DNA of 64,000 nt from Streptomyces sp. NRRL S-37 (GCF_000721605.1 NZ_JOIZ01000014.1:62001-126000), one strand, 5' to 3'. Shown: positions 8,681 to 17,906, numbered from the stretch's first letter. A program made the numbers and translations. Notes: a model not told the origin generated them from the letters alone.

Positions 8681-9191
8681 CAAGGCGACGGAGGCGGCGC
8701 GGGTCATCGAGGACGTCCTGAAGGACGCCGAGCTGGAGTGGGAGAACCCCGCGCCCGGCAGCTACGTGGTGAAACTCCCCGGCACCCGCAAGCTCTCCAC
8801 CACCGTGTCCCTGATCGCCGGCCGGCACACGCTCTCCCTGAACGCCTTCGTCATCCGCCACCCCGACGAGAACGAGGCCGGCGTCCACCGCTGGCTCCTG
8901 GAACGCAACCTCAAGCTCTTCGGCGTGAGTTACGCCGTCGACCCGCTCGGCGACATCTACGTCACCGGCCGCCTGCCCCTGGCCGCCGTCACCGCCGACG
9001 AACTCGACCGCCTCCTCGGCCAGGTCCTGGAAGCCGCCGACGGCAGCTTCAACACCCTCCTGGAACTCGGCTTCGCCTCGGCGATCCGCAAGGAGTACGA
9101 CTGGCGCGTGTCACGCGGCGAGTCCACCCGCAACCTGGACGCGTTCACCCACCTGCTGGAGCGCCCGTCGCCCGGTAACGCCCCGGCGTGA
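8673..9191 (+). CDS. YbjN domain-containing protein
   Basis: 172 residues, starting inside the 3' end of mshA. The fold signature of YbjN/type III chaperone-like proteins is visible: [54 protein letters not shown], then [20 protein letters not shown]. The molecular role is not established; the fixed linkage to mshA in Streptomyces suggests a supporting role around that gene. The 3' end overlaps the convergent AraC-type gene by 47 bases. Confidence 0.85.
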   Translation: MADKATEAARVIEDVLKDAELEWENPAPGSYVVKLPGTRKLSTTVSLIAGRHTLSLNAFVIRHPDENEAGVHRWLLERNLKLFGVSYAVDPLGDIYVTGRLPLAAVTADELDRLLGQVLEAADGSFNTLLELGFASAIRKEYDWRVSRGESTRNLDAFTHLLERPSPGNAPA

Positions 9192-9954
9192 CCCCCACCA
9201 GCCTGCGGAAGTGCCGGGTGAGATGTGCCTGGTCGTAGAACCCGGTGGCGACGGCGACCTCGCCCGGTGACCGCCCCTCCAGGAGCAGCCGCCGGGCACG
9301 GCCGACCCGCCGGGACATCAGGTACTGGTGCGGCGCGATGCCGTACGCCCCGCTGAACGCCCGTACCAGATGCGCGGGATGGGCGGACAGCGTCCCGCCG
9401 GCCTCCGCCAGGCTCACGCCGTCCACGACCCGCTCGTCGAGCAGCTCCCGCAGCCGCCGCGCGAGCACGGGATCCCGCCGGGGCGCGCCGAGCACCTCCC
9501 GGGACCGCAGATGCTCCCGCAGCCGCTCCCCGACCAGCGTCAGCCTGCTCTCGGCCTCCAGCTCGTCCCCGGGCCGCACCAGCGCGGAGTGCACCTGCCC
9601 CACGCGCCGCCGCAGCAGCGGATCACGCAGATCGGGCCGGTCGACGGCGGCCCCGACGAGACCCTCGGGGAGATGACCGGTGTCCAGGTAGAGCACCCGT
9701 TTCCGGAAGCCGCCGGGGGTCGCCGGGGCCCCGTTGTGGGGAACATGCGGCGGCAGCAGGGACACGGTGTCGTGCGGGGTGCCGTGCTCGTGCCGGTCGA
9801 GGTCGTACCGTACGGCCCCGTCGTCGACGATGAGCAGCGTCCACGCGTCGTGGACGTGCATCGGGTAGGCGTACTCGGTGAAACGGGCGTGGAACACCTC
9901 GACGACACCCGGGACCCGGGGCCGCCAGGCCGACACGCTCGCCCGGGAGGACAT
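9145..9954 (-). CDS. AraC-family transcriptional regulator
   Basis: 269 residues. The N-terminal cupin-like sensor has YPMHVHDAWTLLIVDDGAV and SLLPPHVPHNGAP. The C-terminal double-HTH AraC domain has LAEAGGTLSAHPAHLVRAFS and VAVATGFYDQAHLTRHFRRL with GVTPGRYR. The ATG at 9954 (MSSRASVSA) is preferred to the upstream TTG at 9969. It is divergent from the DUF2000 gene with a 49-base gap, so it probably controls that gene; this is inference from layout. Confidence 0.88.
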   Translation of the reverse strand: MSSRASVSAWRPRVPGVVEVFHARFTEYAYPMHVHDAWTLLIVDDGAVRYDLDRHEHGTPHDTVSLLPPHVPHNGAPATPGGFRKRVLYLDTGHLPEGLVGAAVDRPDLRDPLLRRRVGQVHSALVRPGDELEAESRLTLVGERLREHLRSREVLGAPRRDPVLARRLRELLDERVVDGVSLAEAGGTLSAHPAHLVRAFSGAYGIAPHQYLMSRRVGRARRLLLEGRSPGEVAVATGFYDQAHLTRHFRRLVGVTPGRYRATGAPAGG

Positions 9955-10003
9955 GCAAACAACGTACAAGACGCGGGCCGGCCCCGATCGGCAGTCTCAG
10001 GGC

Positions 10004-10420
10004 ATGAGCACTCGCTTCGACACGAAGATCGCCGTACTGCTGCGCGAGGACTTGGAGCCCTGGCAGCGCCTCAACGTCACCGCCTTCCTGGTCAGCGGCC
10101 TGGGCACCCGGCTCCCCGAGCTGATCGGCGCCCCCTACGAGGACGCGGACGGCGTACCGTACCTGCCGATGCTCCGCCAGCCGGTCCTGGTCTTCCAGGG
10201 CACGAAGGAAGTGCTGAAGGCGGCCCACACCCGCGCCCTGACCCGCGCCCTGCCCCGCGCGGTCTTCACCTCCGACCTGTTCGCCACGGGCCACGACGAG
10301 GCCAACCGTGCGGCGGTCCGCGCCGTGGGCACGGCGGACCTGGACCTGGTGGGCCTGTCGCTCCACGGCCCGAGGAACGCGGTGGACAAGGTCCTCAAGG
10401 GCGCGCGGATGCACCCGTGA
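10004..10420 (+). CDS. DUF2000 domain-containing protein
   Basis: 138 residues: MSTRFDTKIAVLLREDLEPW, LNVTAFLVSGLG, PVLVFQGTKEVLKAAH and RNAVDKVLKGARMHP. This matches DUF2000, a small peptidyl-tRNA-hydrolase-like alpha/beta fold of unknown activity. The ATG at 10004 is used because the frame upstream overlaps the divergent regulator. It is the likely target of the AraC-type regulator, whose start lies 49 bases away. Confidence 0.85.
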   Translation: MSTRFDTKIAVLLREDLEPWQRLNVTAFLVSGLGTRLPELIGAPYEDADGVPYLPMLRQPVLVFQGTKEVLKAAHTRALTRALPRAVFTSDLFATGHDEANRAAVRAVGTADLDLVGLSLHGPRNAVDKVLKGARMHP

Positions 10421-10540
10421 GACGCGCCGGCCGCATGAGTGGTGCGCCCACGCTCCACTGCCTCGGCGGCGGCGCGCACAGCCCGTGTACCCGTAGGGAC
10501 CGGGCCGCGACCTGGACCTGACCGTCGCGCCGTGAGTGCC

Positions 10541-10789
10541 TCAGTCCGGCAGCGGCCCGGAGGTCTCGCGGCCCGGCTGCCTGCCCTCCGGCGGGTAGTC
10601 GCAGTCGATGCCGGTCACCTCACGGTCGTCGTCCTCGGAGTCGATCACCGCCACGCCCGTGCAGGCCCGGCCGTGTTCGTCGGTCCATGTGACGATCTCC
10701 GTCCGGTCGGGCTCGGCGCAGCCCGCGAGCAGCAGCGCGCACAGCAGCGCCGACGCCGTGAGTACGGTGGTCCCGTGCGGTCTTCTCAT
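10541..10789 (-). CDS. Small secreted lipoprotein
   Basis: 82 residues. An N-terminal MRRPHGTTVLTASALLCALL signal is followed by the lipobox LLAGC (Cys at residue 24). The mature part is short and acidic (EIVTWTDEHGRACTGVAVID, EDDDREVTGIDCDYPPE). It resembles other small Streptomyces lipoproteins with two conserved cysteines. The function is unknown. Confidence 0.75.
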   Translation of the reverse strand: MRRPHGTTVLTASALLCALLLAGCAEPDRTEIVTWTDEHGRACTGVAVIDSEDDDREVTGIDCDYPPEGRQPGRETSGPLPD

Positions 10790-10888
10790 GACATCCCCTC
10801 GTGACGACCGGCCCGCGACGCGAGCGCGTCCGGTCGGGTGGATACCCGGCGGAGGTGAACCGTCCGCCGACCGCGGGAGACGAAGCCG

Positions 10889-11866
10889 TCACGACAAGGC
10901 GGCCAGCCACTCGGTCAGGAGCCGGTTGACGTCGTCGGGGCGCTCCTGCTGGATCCAGTGGCCGCAGCCGTCGAGCACGTGCGAGGAGACCAGGCCCGGC
11001 AGCGTCACCGGGAACGCCTCGATCGCGTCGGCCAGCCACGTCGTGGAGGCGTCCAGGCCACCGCCGGCGAACAGCGACGGCTGGGTGATCGGCGCGCCGT
11101 CGTAGGCGGCCAGGTCCTCCCAGTCGCGGTCCATGTTCCGGTAGCGGTTGAGCGCGCCGGTCATCCCCGTCCGCTCGAACTCCCCGGCGTAGACGTCGAG
11201 GTCCCGCTCGCTCAGCCAGCCGGGCAGCCGGCCCGCGGGGAACCGGTCGCGCAGCGTCCCGCCCTGGCCGACGAAGTGCGGATCGGGAGCGCCGGGCGCG
11301 GGCATGGTGTCGGCGGACAGCGCCGCGTAGAAACCCGCGAGCCAGCCCCGTACATCGGGCTCGATCTCCGCCTCGGCGCGGCCCGGCTCCTGGAAGTACG
11401 AGACGTAGAACTCCTCGTCGCCCCCCATCCCGGCGAAGACGTCACGAGGCCGGGGCCCGCCGCGCGGGGTGTAGGGCACGCTCAGCAGCCCCACCGCGCG
11501 GAACACCCCCGGCGCGAGCAGCGCGGAGTTCGCGGCGATGGTCGCGCCCCAGTCGTGCCCCACGACCACCGCCGACTCCTCGCCCAGGGCGCGCACCACC
11601 GCGACGTTGTCCTCCACCAGGGCCGTCATCCGGTACGCCTCGATCTCGGCCGGCCTGGAGGAGCGCCCGTACCCGCGCACGTCGACGGCGACCGCGCGGT
11701 ACCCCGCCGCCGCGAGCGCCGGCAACTGGTGCCGCCAGGAGTACCAGGACTCCGGGAACCCGTGCACGAGCAGCACCAGCGGCCCGCTTCCCTGCTCCAC
11801 GAGATGGATCCGCCCTCCCGGCGAGGGAACCAGCCGGTGCGTGATCTCCGTGGCTTTCCTGCTCAT
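10889..11866 (-). CDS. Alpha/beta hydrolase, epoxide-hydrolase-like
   Basis: 325 residues; the start ATG at 11866 follows GGAGGAGG. Motifs in order are the oxyanion HGFPESWYSWRHQLPAL (HGxP), the DVRGYGRSS loop, the nucleophile Asp in VVGHDWGATIAA, a cap region with two Tyr candidates, and the catalytic His in LDGCGHWIQQERP. An Asp nucleophile in GHDWG and HGFPE are hallmarks of soluble epoxide hydrolases and haloalkane dehalogenases. Epoxide or a related small substrate is likely; the exact one is unknown. Confidence 0.87.
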   Translation of the reverse strand: MSRKATEITHRLVPSPGGRIHLVEQGSGPLVLLVHGFPESWYSWRHQLPALAAAGYRAVAVDVRGYGRSSRPAEIEAYRMTALVEDNVAVVRALGEESAVVVGHDWGATIAANSALLAPGVFRAVGLLSVPYTPRGGPRPRDVFAGMGGDEEFYVSYFQEPGRAEAEIEPDVRGWLAGFYAALSADTMPAPGAPDPHFVGQGGTLRDRFPAGRLPGWLSERDLDVYAGEFERTGMTGALNRYRNMDRDWEDLAAYDGAPITQPSLFAGGGLDASTTWLADAIEAFPVTLPGLVSSHVLDGCGHWIQQERPDDVNRLLTEWLAALS

Positions 11867-12149
11867 ACGTCCTCCTCCGGGATCGGCGGTCTGCCGTGCC
11901 TCGATCATGCGGAAGACCGCCCCGAAGACCCGAGCGCGTTTGCCGACCCGGCAAACCCACCGCCCGCGACCCGTCCCGTCCCTCCGCCGCGGTCCGTGGG
12001 GCTGTGGCGAGGGCGGGGCCCCGGGTACGCCTCCTCCCCGGACGGCCGCCCGTCGCCGTCGGCCGTCCGGCCGCGGCGGATCCGGTCAGAACCCGTGGCG
12101 TCCCGGTGCGGTCCGGTGAACCGCTCACAACGATGTCTTTGATAAAGCC

Positions 12150-13625
12150 ATGACACCCGCTCCCCGTCCGGCGTCCTATTCTGAGCCGCGAGCCGCGAGG
12201 GCCGGGCAGGCGATCGAGGGACGGGGCGAGCGATGGCGTTTCGGGGGGGCGGATCCCGAGGACCTGGAGCAGTTGGCGAAGTTCCTGGACGGCCGAGGTG
12301 GTGTCGAGGACCGCCTCGACGAGGCCTTCACCCGTGCTGCCCGTCTGGGGGTGAGCGGGCAGCTGGCGCCCCTGGGACCGATGCGGTCCTGGACCCGTGA
12401 CGAGGCCAGGGACCTGCGCAGACGCGCGACCCTGCTCCGTCTGGAGAACGGCGACCCGACGGCCGGGCTGCTGTGGGCCGGATTCACGGCGAAGGACCTG
12501 GAGAAGTATCAGGGTGAGGGGATCACGCCGGAGACGTTCCTGCTGGTCAACTCGGTGGCGGCGAGCGACGACCCGAACGCCGAGAGCCTGAGACGGCGGC
12601 CGGGGGAGAAACTCGGCGACTACGTCGCACGGCTGGAGGCGCACGCCCTCTCGACGATCCCGGGTCTGGAACCGCACGAAGAGACCCTCACCGAAATGAT
12701 CAAGTTCGGCAGCGACGCGTTCAACGTGGCGGCCGCGGCCCAAGTCTCGGTGATGAGCGGCTTCTCGGGCACCAAGGTTCTGCTGGGCAACGCGGTGAAG
12801 ACCGGGAAGCTCGGGCCGATGAAGGACGCCCTGGCCGCACGCTGGACGGCGGCGGGCAGCAACCCCGTCCTCCGCTGGGCGGGCAGCAGGCTCGGCAGCT
12901 ACAACCCGCCGATCCGCTCGCTGTCGGCGCCCGGAAGCTGGCTTCCCGGCCAGCTCGGCAACATGGCGTCGAGGAGCCGGACGTACCAAAGGGTCGCGCA
13001 CGTGCCCTTCAGCTCCGGTTTCCTGGGCGACCGCTGGGGCGGTGGATTCGACGCGCTGCGGCAACGCGGCTTCATGAACGCCAAGCTGCTGGGCTTCACC
13101 CCCAACCAGGCCATCAACTTCTTCGCCGGGTCGGACGACATGGCCCGTATGTACGGCGGGCTGACCCACTCCGGTCAGGCGGTCACCCGTGCGGGACAGG
13201 CCAGCCTGATCACGGTCGGCAGGGCCGGCGGGTTCAGCGCGGCGGCGAAGACCGCCGGGCTGTGGCGCGGGGCGGGCATCGTCGGCTCGGCGGGCGCGAC
13301 GGCGTTCTCGGTGGCCAACATTGCCACCATGGACCACGCCAAGGAGTGGGAGAAGAGCAAGGCCGGCTATCTGGCCAACTACGCCGAGGTCGGCTTCAAC
13401 GCCTCCCTGACCGCGGCGATGGTGGCCCCCACCCCGCTCACGATCGGCCTGGCCGTGGGCACCGGCCTCGTCTACGGGGGACTGAAGGTCGTAGAACACT
13501 GGGACGACATCACGGAAGGCGCCGGGAAAGCCGCCGAGTGGGTGGGCGACAAGGCGGGTGACCTCGGCGACGGGATCGCCGACGGCGCCAAGAAGCTGGG
13601 CAGCGCGCTCAACCCGTCCGACTGA
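12150..13625 (+). CDS. Type VII-effector-like protein (PE-PGRS-like by annotation habit)
   Basis: 491 residues of an unrecognised family. Residues 1-200 are mostly helical and polar (DPEDLEQLAKFLDGRGGVED, SWTRDEARDLRRRATLLRLE). Residues ~300-440 carry Gly/Ala-rich hydrophobic stretches (AGIVGSAGATAFSVANIA; TAAMVAPTPLTIGLAVGTGL). The C-terminus is a repeated amphipathic helix (EGAGKAAEWVGDKAGDLGDG). Such tails and hydrophobic cores are common in large WXG/LXG-type secreted effectors of Streptomyces, hence the call. No toxin active site is visible. No clear ribosome-binding site precedes 12150. It starts an accessory group with the next three genes. Confidence 0.5.
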   Translation: MTPAPRPASYSEPRAARAGQAIEGRGERWRFGGADPEDLEQLAKFLDGRGGVEDRLDEAFTRAARLGVSGQLAPLGPMRSWTRDEARDLRRRATLLRLENGDPTAGLLWAGFTAKDLEKYQGEGITPETFLLVNSVAASDDPNAESLRRRPGEKLGDYVARLEAHALSTIPGLEPHEETLTEMIKFGSDAFNVAAAAQVSVMSGFSGTKVLLGNAVKTGKLGPMKDALAARWTAAGSNPVLRWAGSRLGSYNPPIRSLSAPGSWLPGQLGNMASRSRTYQRVAHVPFSSGFLGDRWGGGFDALRQRGFMNAKLLGFTPNQAINFFAGSDDMARMYGGLTHSGQAVTRAGQASLITVGRAGGFSAAAKTAGLWRGAGIVGSAGATAFSVANIATMDHAKEWEKSKAGYLANYAEVGFNASLTAAMVAPTPLTIGLAVGTGLVYGGLKVVEHWDDITEGAGKAAEWVGDKAGDLGDGIADGAKKLGSALNPSD

Positions 13626-13638
13626 TCAGACGCGAGAG

Positions 13639-14262
13639 ATGAGAGCCTTCGTCGCCATGGGAACGAGTAGTGAATCCTTCGAGTTCGAGCTGCTGCCGTA
13701 CAGGACCGAGGCGACGAAGCGGGAGCGGCCCAAAGCAGGGGTCGAGGGCGACGTGGGACCCTTCGGCCCGGTCGTCGTGGAGCGCTGCCCGCTTCACCAG
13801 CCACTCGAGAAGGGAATGGACACCGCTCGGTTGAGTGGTCCCGCCTTCCCGGAGACGGTTCTCCGGGGGAAGCGCCGGTCGGGGCGGCCGTCGCTGTTCA
13901 AGGCCGAGCTCACCCTCGACGGCCGGCACGCGGAGCTGCGGTTCAACGCCAAGGCCCTGAAGCGTGAGGACCGGGTGCTGCGCATCGCCTACGACGGCCG
14001 GGAGTACGCGTACTCCTCGGAGGGCCTGGGGAAGGCGAAGGTCCTGCGGAGAGAGGGGGTCCGGGTCTCGATCGGACTCGGCCGGCAGATCCCGCCCGCC
14101 GGCATCGCCGGCGCGGGTACGGCGACCGGCCCGGTGGACGCCGTGGACCTCGCCCTCGCCATCGTGCTGGAAGAGGTGGACACCGACGTCCTCACCCTGA
14201 CCGGTGCCGCACTGTCCTCCCCCTTCGCCCTGATGCAGCACTTCTCGGACCGGGCGGAGTAG
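13639..14262 (+). CDS. Hypothetical protein, partner of the 12150-13625 gene
   Basis: 207 residues from an ATG 14 bases after the upstream stop (an ATG at 13657 is an alternative start). It is soluble and beta-rich, with a central stretch RHAELRFNAKALKREDRVLR followed by YDGREYAYSS and a basic middle, and near the end DLALAIVLEEVDTDVLTLTG. There is no signal peptide or membrane helix. I do not recognise the family. Tight linkage suggests it is cotranscribed with, and may act on, the upstream effector-like protein. Confidence 0.6.
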   Translation: MRAFVAMGTSSESFEFELLPYRTEATKRERPKAGVEGDVGPFGPVVVERCPLHQPLEKGMDTARLSGPAFPETVLRGKRRSGRPSLFKAELTLDGRHAELRFNAKALKREDRVLRIAYDGREYAYSSEGLGKAKVLRREGVRVSIGLGRQIPPAGIAGAGTATGPVDAVDLALAIVLEEVDTDVLTLTGAALSSPFALMQHFSDRAE

Positions 14263-14275
14263 CGGGCCGCCCCGC

Positions 14276-15100
14276 TCAGGGCCGCGGCCCCAACTCCTCC
14301 TTCTCCGGCAGCAGGCCGGTCAACCGGCGCCAGATCTCCCCGGCGTCCGAACGCACCAGCTCCAGAGGGCTCTCCGGCGTGACCTGACCGGGCAGGATCG
14401 GCTCCTTCGGCTGCTCACGGATCCAGTACCCCCGCGGGCCGCAGTCCCAGACGGCGAGACTGCGCAGCATCGGGGCGTGGGCACCGTCGTGCTCCCCGTC
14501 CCAGGCGACGGTGACACGCCAGTACGAGTTCAGGGCGAGGACCAGCTCGGTCAGCGGGCCCGCCATCTCCCCGGAGGTCCCGGCGTCGGTGACGGCCTTG
14601 TGCACGGCGTCCCGGTCCTCCTCGGCCTCCCCGGACGGAGCCGTGATCACGGCGAAGGCGCCGTCCAGAGCCCTCATGGTCGATACGACCCGGGTGGCGG
14701 CCGGCTGCGCGTCGGCACCACGACGCAGGTGAACCATGCGGGCGAGCTCGAAGACGAGGGTGCTCGGCTCGACCGGGATGTACTCCGACTCCTCCTCGCC
14801 CGGCCACCCTTCGTGGGCGATCACCGAGTTCGGCCCGACGACGACACCGTGGTGCACGGGACCGGCCTCTCCGGTGATCTCGACACTGATGGTGAGCACG
14901 GGAGCTCCGAGCGCTTCCGTCAACTCCCGCAGGAGAGGCGAGAGCTGTCCTTCCTCGCCGACCAGCCCGAGCACCTGGAGCTCCCCGAGCGAGGGGAAGA
15001 GTTCCGCGCTCGGCGTCTTTCCTTCCGCAAGGCGGACGAGCACCCGCACATGACGGTCGGCCAGCCGCAGCCGTGAACGGGAACTGTCGTAACTGGGCAT
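14276..15100 (-). CDS. Hypothetical protein, possibly EspG-like
   Basis: 274 residues; the ATG at 15100 has GGAGG 10 bases upstream. The N-terminal part reads SLGELQVLGLVGEEGQLSPL then LGAPVLTISVEITGEAG. A strand-rich middle (HGVVVGPNSVIAHEG) and a C-terminal RVTVAWDGEHD...LRSLAVWDCGP follow. The overall order of secondary structure recalls EspG chaperones of type VII secretion, but no diagnostic motif is certain. It is convergent with the gene ending at 14262, 13 bases away. The function is unknown. Confidence 0.55.
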   Translation of the reverse strand: MPSYDSSRSRLRLADRHVRVLVRLAEGKTPSAELFPSLGELQVLGLVGEEGQLSPLLRELTEALGAPVLTISVEITGEAGPVHHGVVVGPNSVIAHEGWPGEEESEYIPVEPSTLVFELARMVHLRRGADAQPAATRVVSTMRALDGAFAVITAPSGEAEEDRDAVHKAVTDAGTSGEMAGPLTELVLALNSYWRVTVAWDGEHDGAHAPMLRSLAVWDCGPRGYWIREQPKEPILPGQVTPESPLELVRSDAGEIWRRLTGLLPEKEELGPRP

Positions 15101-15419
15101 GAACACGTCCTCCGCAGACGGGCTGGCACGAGGCTAACCCGGCGGAGGAGAGACGGAGGGCCTGCCAAGCGACCCGGACAACGACGAGTGGGTCGCACGG
15201 GCCGAGCCGTTTCGGTGGAACGGCCGTCTCCTTCGAGTCGGCTGGCGCCTGGCTCGGGCGAGACGGCCCAGCCCCACGAGCAGGCCCCTTGTCCGCGGTG
15301 AAGTCGCAGGCAGGGTGCCTACTGGCGTGAGTGCTCACTTCTCTTCAGGAGGGGACGCGGTGCGTCCTCGTGCCCAGGGAGCGGGTGGCCTTGACGCAGG
15401 GGTCGGCTAGCTTGGGGGA
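15101..15419. other. Intergenic stretch without a recognisable gene
   Basis: About 320 bases. It holds the ribosome-binding site of the minus-strand gene near 15110 and no convincing coding frame or hairpin. Confidence 0.4.
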
Positions 15420-15698
15420 ATGACCGCCGTGGATCCGCTTGTGCCAGCCCTCGCAGGGGTGGTTGTCGACGCCGTCTGGTTCCTCGAGAGCTGCGATGAC
15501 GACGAAGTCGATCCCGACTCCGCGGTGAAGATGATGGAAAGCGTGGGCGGGGAACTGCTGCGACTGCCTCCGGACCAGCGCGACCGTCTCTTGCAGGTGC
15601 TCGCCGGCTTGGCCGAAGCGGAACAGGACCCCGCACGAAGAGAGTTCCTGGAGGCGTTCCCCTTCGCCTGCGGCCTGGTCGAGGAACAGGAAGACTGA
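15420..15698 (+). CDS. Small acidic hypothetical protein
   Basis: 92 residues, strongly acidic: MTAVDPLVPALAGVVVDAVW, ESCDDDEVDPDSAVKMMESV, LLRLPPDQRDRLLQVLAGLA. The ATG is preceded by GGGGGA. Size and charge resemble small immunity or adaptor proteins found near polymorphic effectors in Streptomyces, but no family is recognised. It lies on the far side of the effector-like group. Confidence 0.65.
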   Translation: MTAVDPLVPALAGVVVDAVWFLESCDDDEVDPDSAVKMMESVGGELLRLPPDQRDRLLQVLAGLAEAEQDPARREFLEAFPFACGLVEEQED

Positions 15699-16564
15699 GC
15701 CCGACACCGGCTGAGAGAGCACTGCTCCAGGAGTTCGATCCGAGCCCACTTCGGATGCCGTGACCGACTGGTACGAGGGCTGGACAGGGTTGTTGGTGTA
15801 CGCCACTGTCCGGAGTCGTTGATGTCAGCCGTGAATGTCAGAAACCAGCGTCGCCCCGGCAGTTCTCGTGCCGGCACTCGTCGTCTCGCCGGTGAAGTCG
15901 CCGAAGGCTGTCCAGGGCCTCTCCGAGGCCGGCGGACTCTCCATGGGCGAGCAGAGACCTGTCTTCTTGCCCGGGCTTGCCGGGGATCTTGGTGATCTGG
16001 TTTTCCCTGATGAGAAGTGGTGGGCTCACGCGCCTGGTAGTCGTCATCGGCTGCTGTCGAGCGGTGTCGGACGGCCCGGAGACGGCCTGAGTCAGTGGCG
16101 TCTCCCACAATGCCGTCGTGGGCGAACATCACAAGGTCATCTTCTCCTGCTTCCTGCGCGACGACACCCCGGCCCCCGGCCCTGGTTGCCCTGCGCTGAC
16201 ACATGGGCATGGACGCCGGCTGCCCGGACACCCAAGACCAGGACGATCACCCCTGGCCGTTGCTGCTCGCTGACGGCAACAGCCGCCTCCCCGGCGGCGA
16301 CACCGTATGCCTGCGCCGCACGGTGCAGGAGTTCACGGCCTCGGGAGAGCGGTACGAATTCCACGACGGCACGTACGACCCCGTCGAGGTCTGATCCGAT
16401 CCGCCGTGTGACGGTGAGCGCCGGCGGGAGGACGGACGCCCTGTCCGCCGAGCTCCTCCGGGCAACGGAACATCAAGTACGACGGCCAAAACTCCTTGCG
16501 TCTCAAGGAGCAACACCTGACGATCACTTCATCGTCCTGACGGCTTCTCAAAAAGAGGGGGAAC
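15699..16564. other. Gene-poor stretch, possible decayed sequence
   Basis: 866 bases without a convincing full-length gene. Codon-position GC bias is weak here and open frames on both strands are short and inconsistent (for example minus 15838-16110, plus 16203-16394). A remnant of one or more old genes or an insertion is likely but no IS end or transposase motif is recognisable. Confidence 0.4.
16203..16394 (+). CDS. Possible short hypothetical or gene remnant
   Basis: 63 residues ending ERYEFHDGTYDPVEV, with protein-like composition. Another short frame just upstream (from about 16116, VVGEHHKVIFSCFLRDD) ends out of phase with it. The two might be pieces of one frameshifted gene. No ribosome-binding site or family is apparent. 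Confidence 0.25.
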   Translation: MGMDAGCPDTQDQDDHPWPLLLADGNSRLPGGDTVCLRRTVQEFTASGERYEFHDGTYDPVEV

Positions 16565-17389
16565 ATGAACGGCAGATACCGCGCCGCCACGGTGACGGCG
16601 GGAGCCCTCGCGCTCTCGTTCGCACTCGGCGGCCTCCCTGGTACCGCCTACGCGGCGGACGAGGGGCCTGACGCCCAGACCCCGGCGCAGTCGCTGAGCC
16701 GGGAGGGCTACTGGCCCCTGGAGGCAGCCCCCGGCGGAGTCGCGCCCAACGTGGAGCCGGGGGGCCTGCCGCTGGCCCTGAACGGCGATGCCTGGATCTA
16801 CCACCCCGACGACCCCCTCTTCGGAGACCCCGCCCTGGTCGATCAGGGCGACCTCAGGCTCGACGGCGACGGCGACTGGGCGGAGACGTCCGCGGCACCG
16901 GTCGGCGGGGACGGGAGCTTCACTCTCGCCGTCCGTGCCCGCCTGGCCGCGGTTGACGACAGGACGCAGACCGTCCTCTCCCTTCCGGGCTCGCACACCG
17001 ACCGCCTCGCGATCCGGTACCAGGCGGAAAGCGGGGAGTGGGAAGTCGTGGTGTCCACCGAGGACGAGGTGAACGCTCCGCAGGTGGTCATCTCCGAGGA
17101 ACAGACCCTGCCCAACGACGATCCCCACGACGTGGGCGAGCACCTGGCCGTCGTCTTCGACGCACCCGCCCACGAGCTCCGCTTCTACGTGGATGGGCAG
17201 CTCTCCCGCACGTCCACCGCCGTCGACACGACCTCGTGGACGGCCTCGGGCGGTCTTCAGGTGGGCCGTTCGGCGATCCGGGGGGAGTACTTCGCGGGCA
17301 CGGTGGACGAGGTACGGGCCTACTCCGGTGTCGCGGACCCGGTGACGATCCAGCAGATGTCCGCCCTGACGGGACTCCCCGACCTCTGA
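16565..17389 (+). CDS. Secreted LamG/concanavalin-like domain protein
   Basis: 274 residues. GAGGGG precedes the ATG. The signal peptide MNGRYRAATVTAGALALSFA ends near AYA-ADEG. The mature part is a single LamG-like jelly roll with GSFTLAVRARLAAVDDRTQT, ELRFYVDGQLSRTSTAVDTT, SGGLQVGRSAIRGEYFAGTV and DEVRAYSGVADPVTIQQM, the classic LamG/pentraxin end motif. It is probably an extracellular carbohydrate-binding protein; no catalytic domain is attached. Confidence 0.82.
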   Translation: MNGRYRAATVTAGALALSFALGGLPGTAYAADEGPDAQTPAQSLSREGYWPLEAAPGGVAPNVEPGGLPLALNGDAWIYHPDDPLFGDPALVDQGDLRLDGDGDWAETSAAPVGGDGSFTLAVRARLAAVDDRTQTVLSLPGSHTDRLAIRYQAESGEWEVVVSTEDEVNAPQVVISEEQTLPNDDPHDVGEHLAVVFDAPAHELRFYVDGQLSRTSTAVDTTSWTASGGLQVGRSAIRGEYFAGTVDEVRAYSGVADPVTIQQMSALTGLPDL

Positions 17390-17547
17390 GCACCGGACGG
17401 GCCGACCGCGCCCGCGGCTCCATAAGCCGGTGCGGCACTCCTGCCCCTGCGCGCGGATCGTGGAGCGTCCGCGCGCAGGGCGGCTGAGCCGTCGTTGTCG
17501 CCCCTCGACAGTCGCTGAGCTCCGCTGCTCCACCGGAGGACCGGACG

Positions 17548-17856
17548 ATGTCCCGCTCAATAGGCGCACATACCGCCGATCCATGTCCCAGGTGCCGCGT
17601 CGAGGAAGTCCGTATCGGCATCCCCTCCTCTGCCCGAGGACGGGATGCCGTCGGCTACCGCTGCGACCGCTGCGGGCACACGTGGTCCCGCCTGCTGGAG
17701 GACGACCTGGACGTGTACGACACCGTCAGGGTGGACCTCCCGGAGGCCACGATCTACGGCACCGTCCAGCAGGTGGAGGACGACCGGGTCCACGTACGCG
17801 ACACGGACAGTGGCCAGACGCTGTGGGTCGACCTGTGGAGAGTCATCCTCTACTGA
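17548..17856 (+). CDS. Small zinc-ribbon protein with SH3-like tail
   Basis: 102 residues; GGAGG lies 9 bases before the ATG. Residues 12-46 hold two CxxC knuckles (PCPRC and CDRCGHTW), a zinc ribbon. Residues 55-102 are beta-rich (DTVRVDLPEATIYGTVQQVE, GQTLWVDLWRVILY). There is no membrane segment. The next gene begins 50 bases later on the same strand and resembles the C-terminal domain of ribosomal protein L7/L12, so a role around nucleic acid or translation is possible. The function is unproven. Confidence 0.7.
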   Translation: MSRSIGAHTADPCPRCRVEEVRIGIPSSARGRDAVGYRCDRCGHTWSRLLEDDLDVYDTVRVDLPEATIYGTVQQVEDDRVHVRDTDSGQTLWVDLWRVILY

Positions 17857-17906
17857 GACCCGCCCGGCCTGCGCCACGTGGTGGAGCTGCAGGCTCAAGA
17901 GGAGTC

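Noticed and set aside
6281..8707. Very long minus-strand frame running from the methyltransferase through antisense of mshA
   Set aside because: Only the 3' part (from 7135 or 7063) has methyltransferase motifs; the rest is antisense shadow of mshA.
15838..16110. Minus-strand 90-codon frame (ending ECRHENCRGDAGF)
   Set aside because: Protein-like in places but no start signal or family; treated as part of the decayed stretch.
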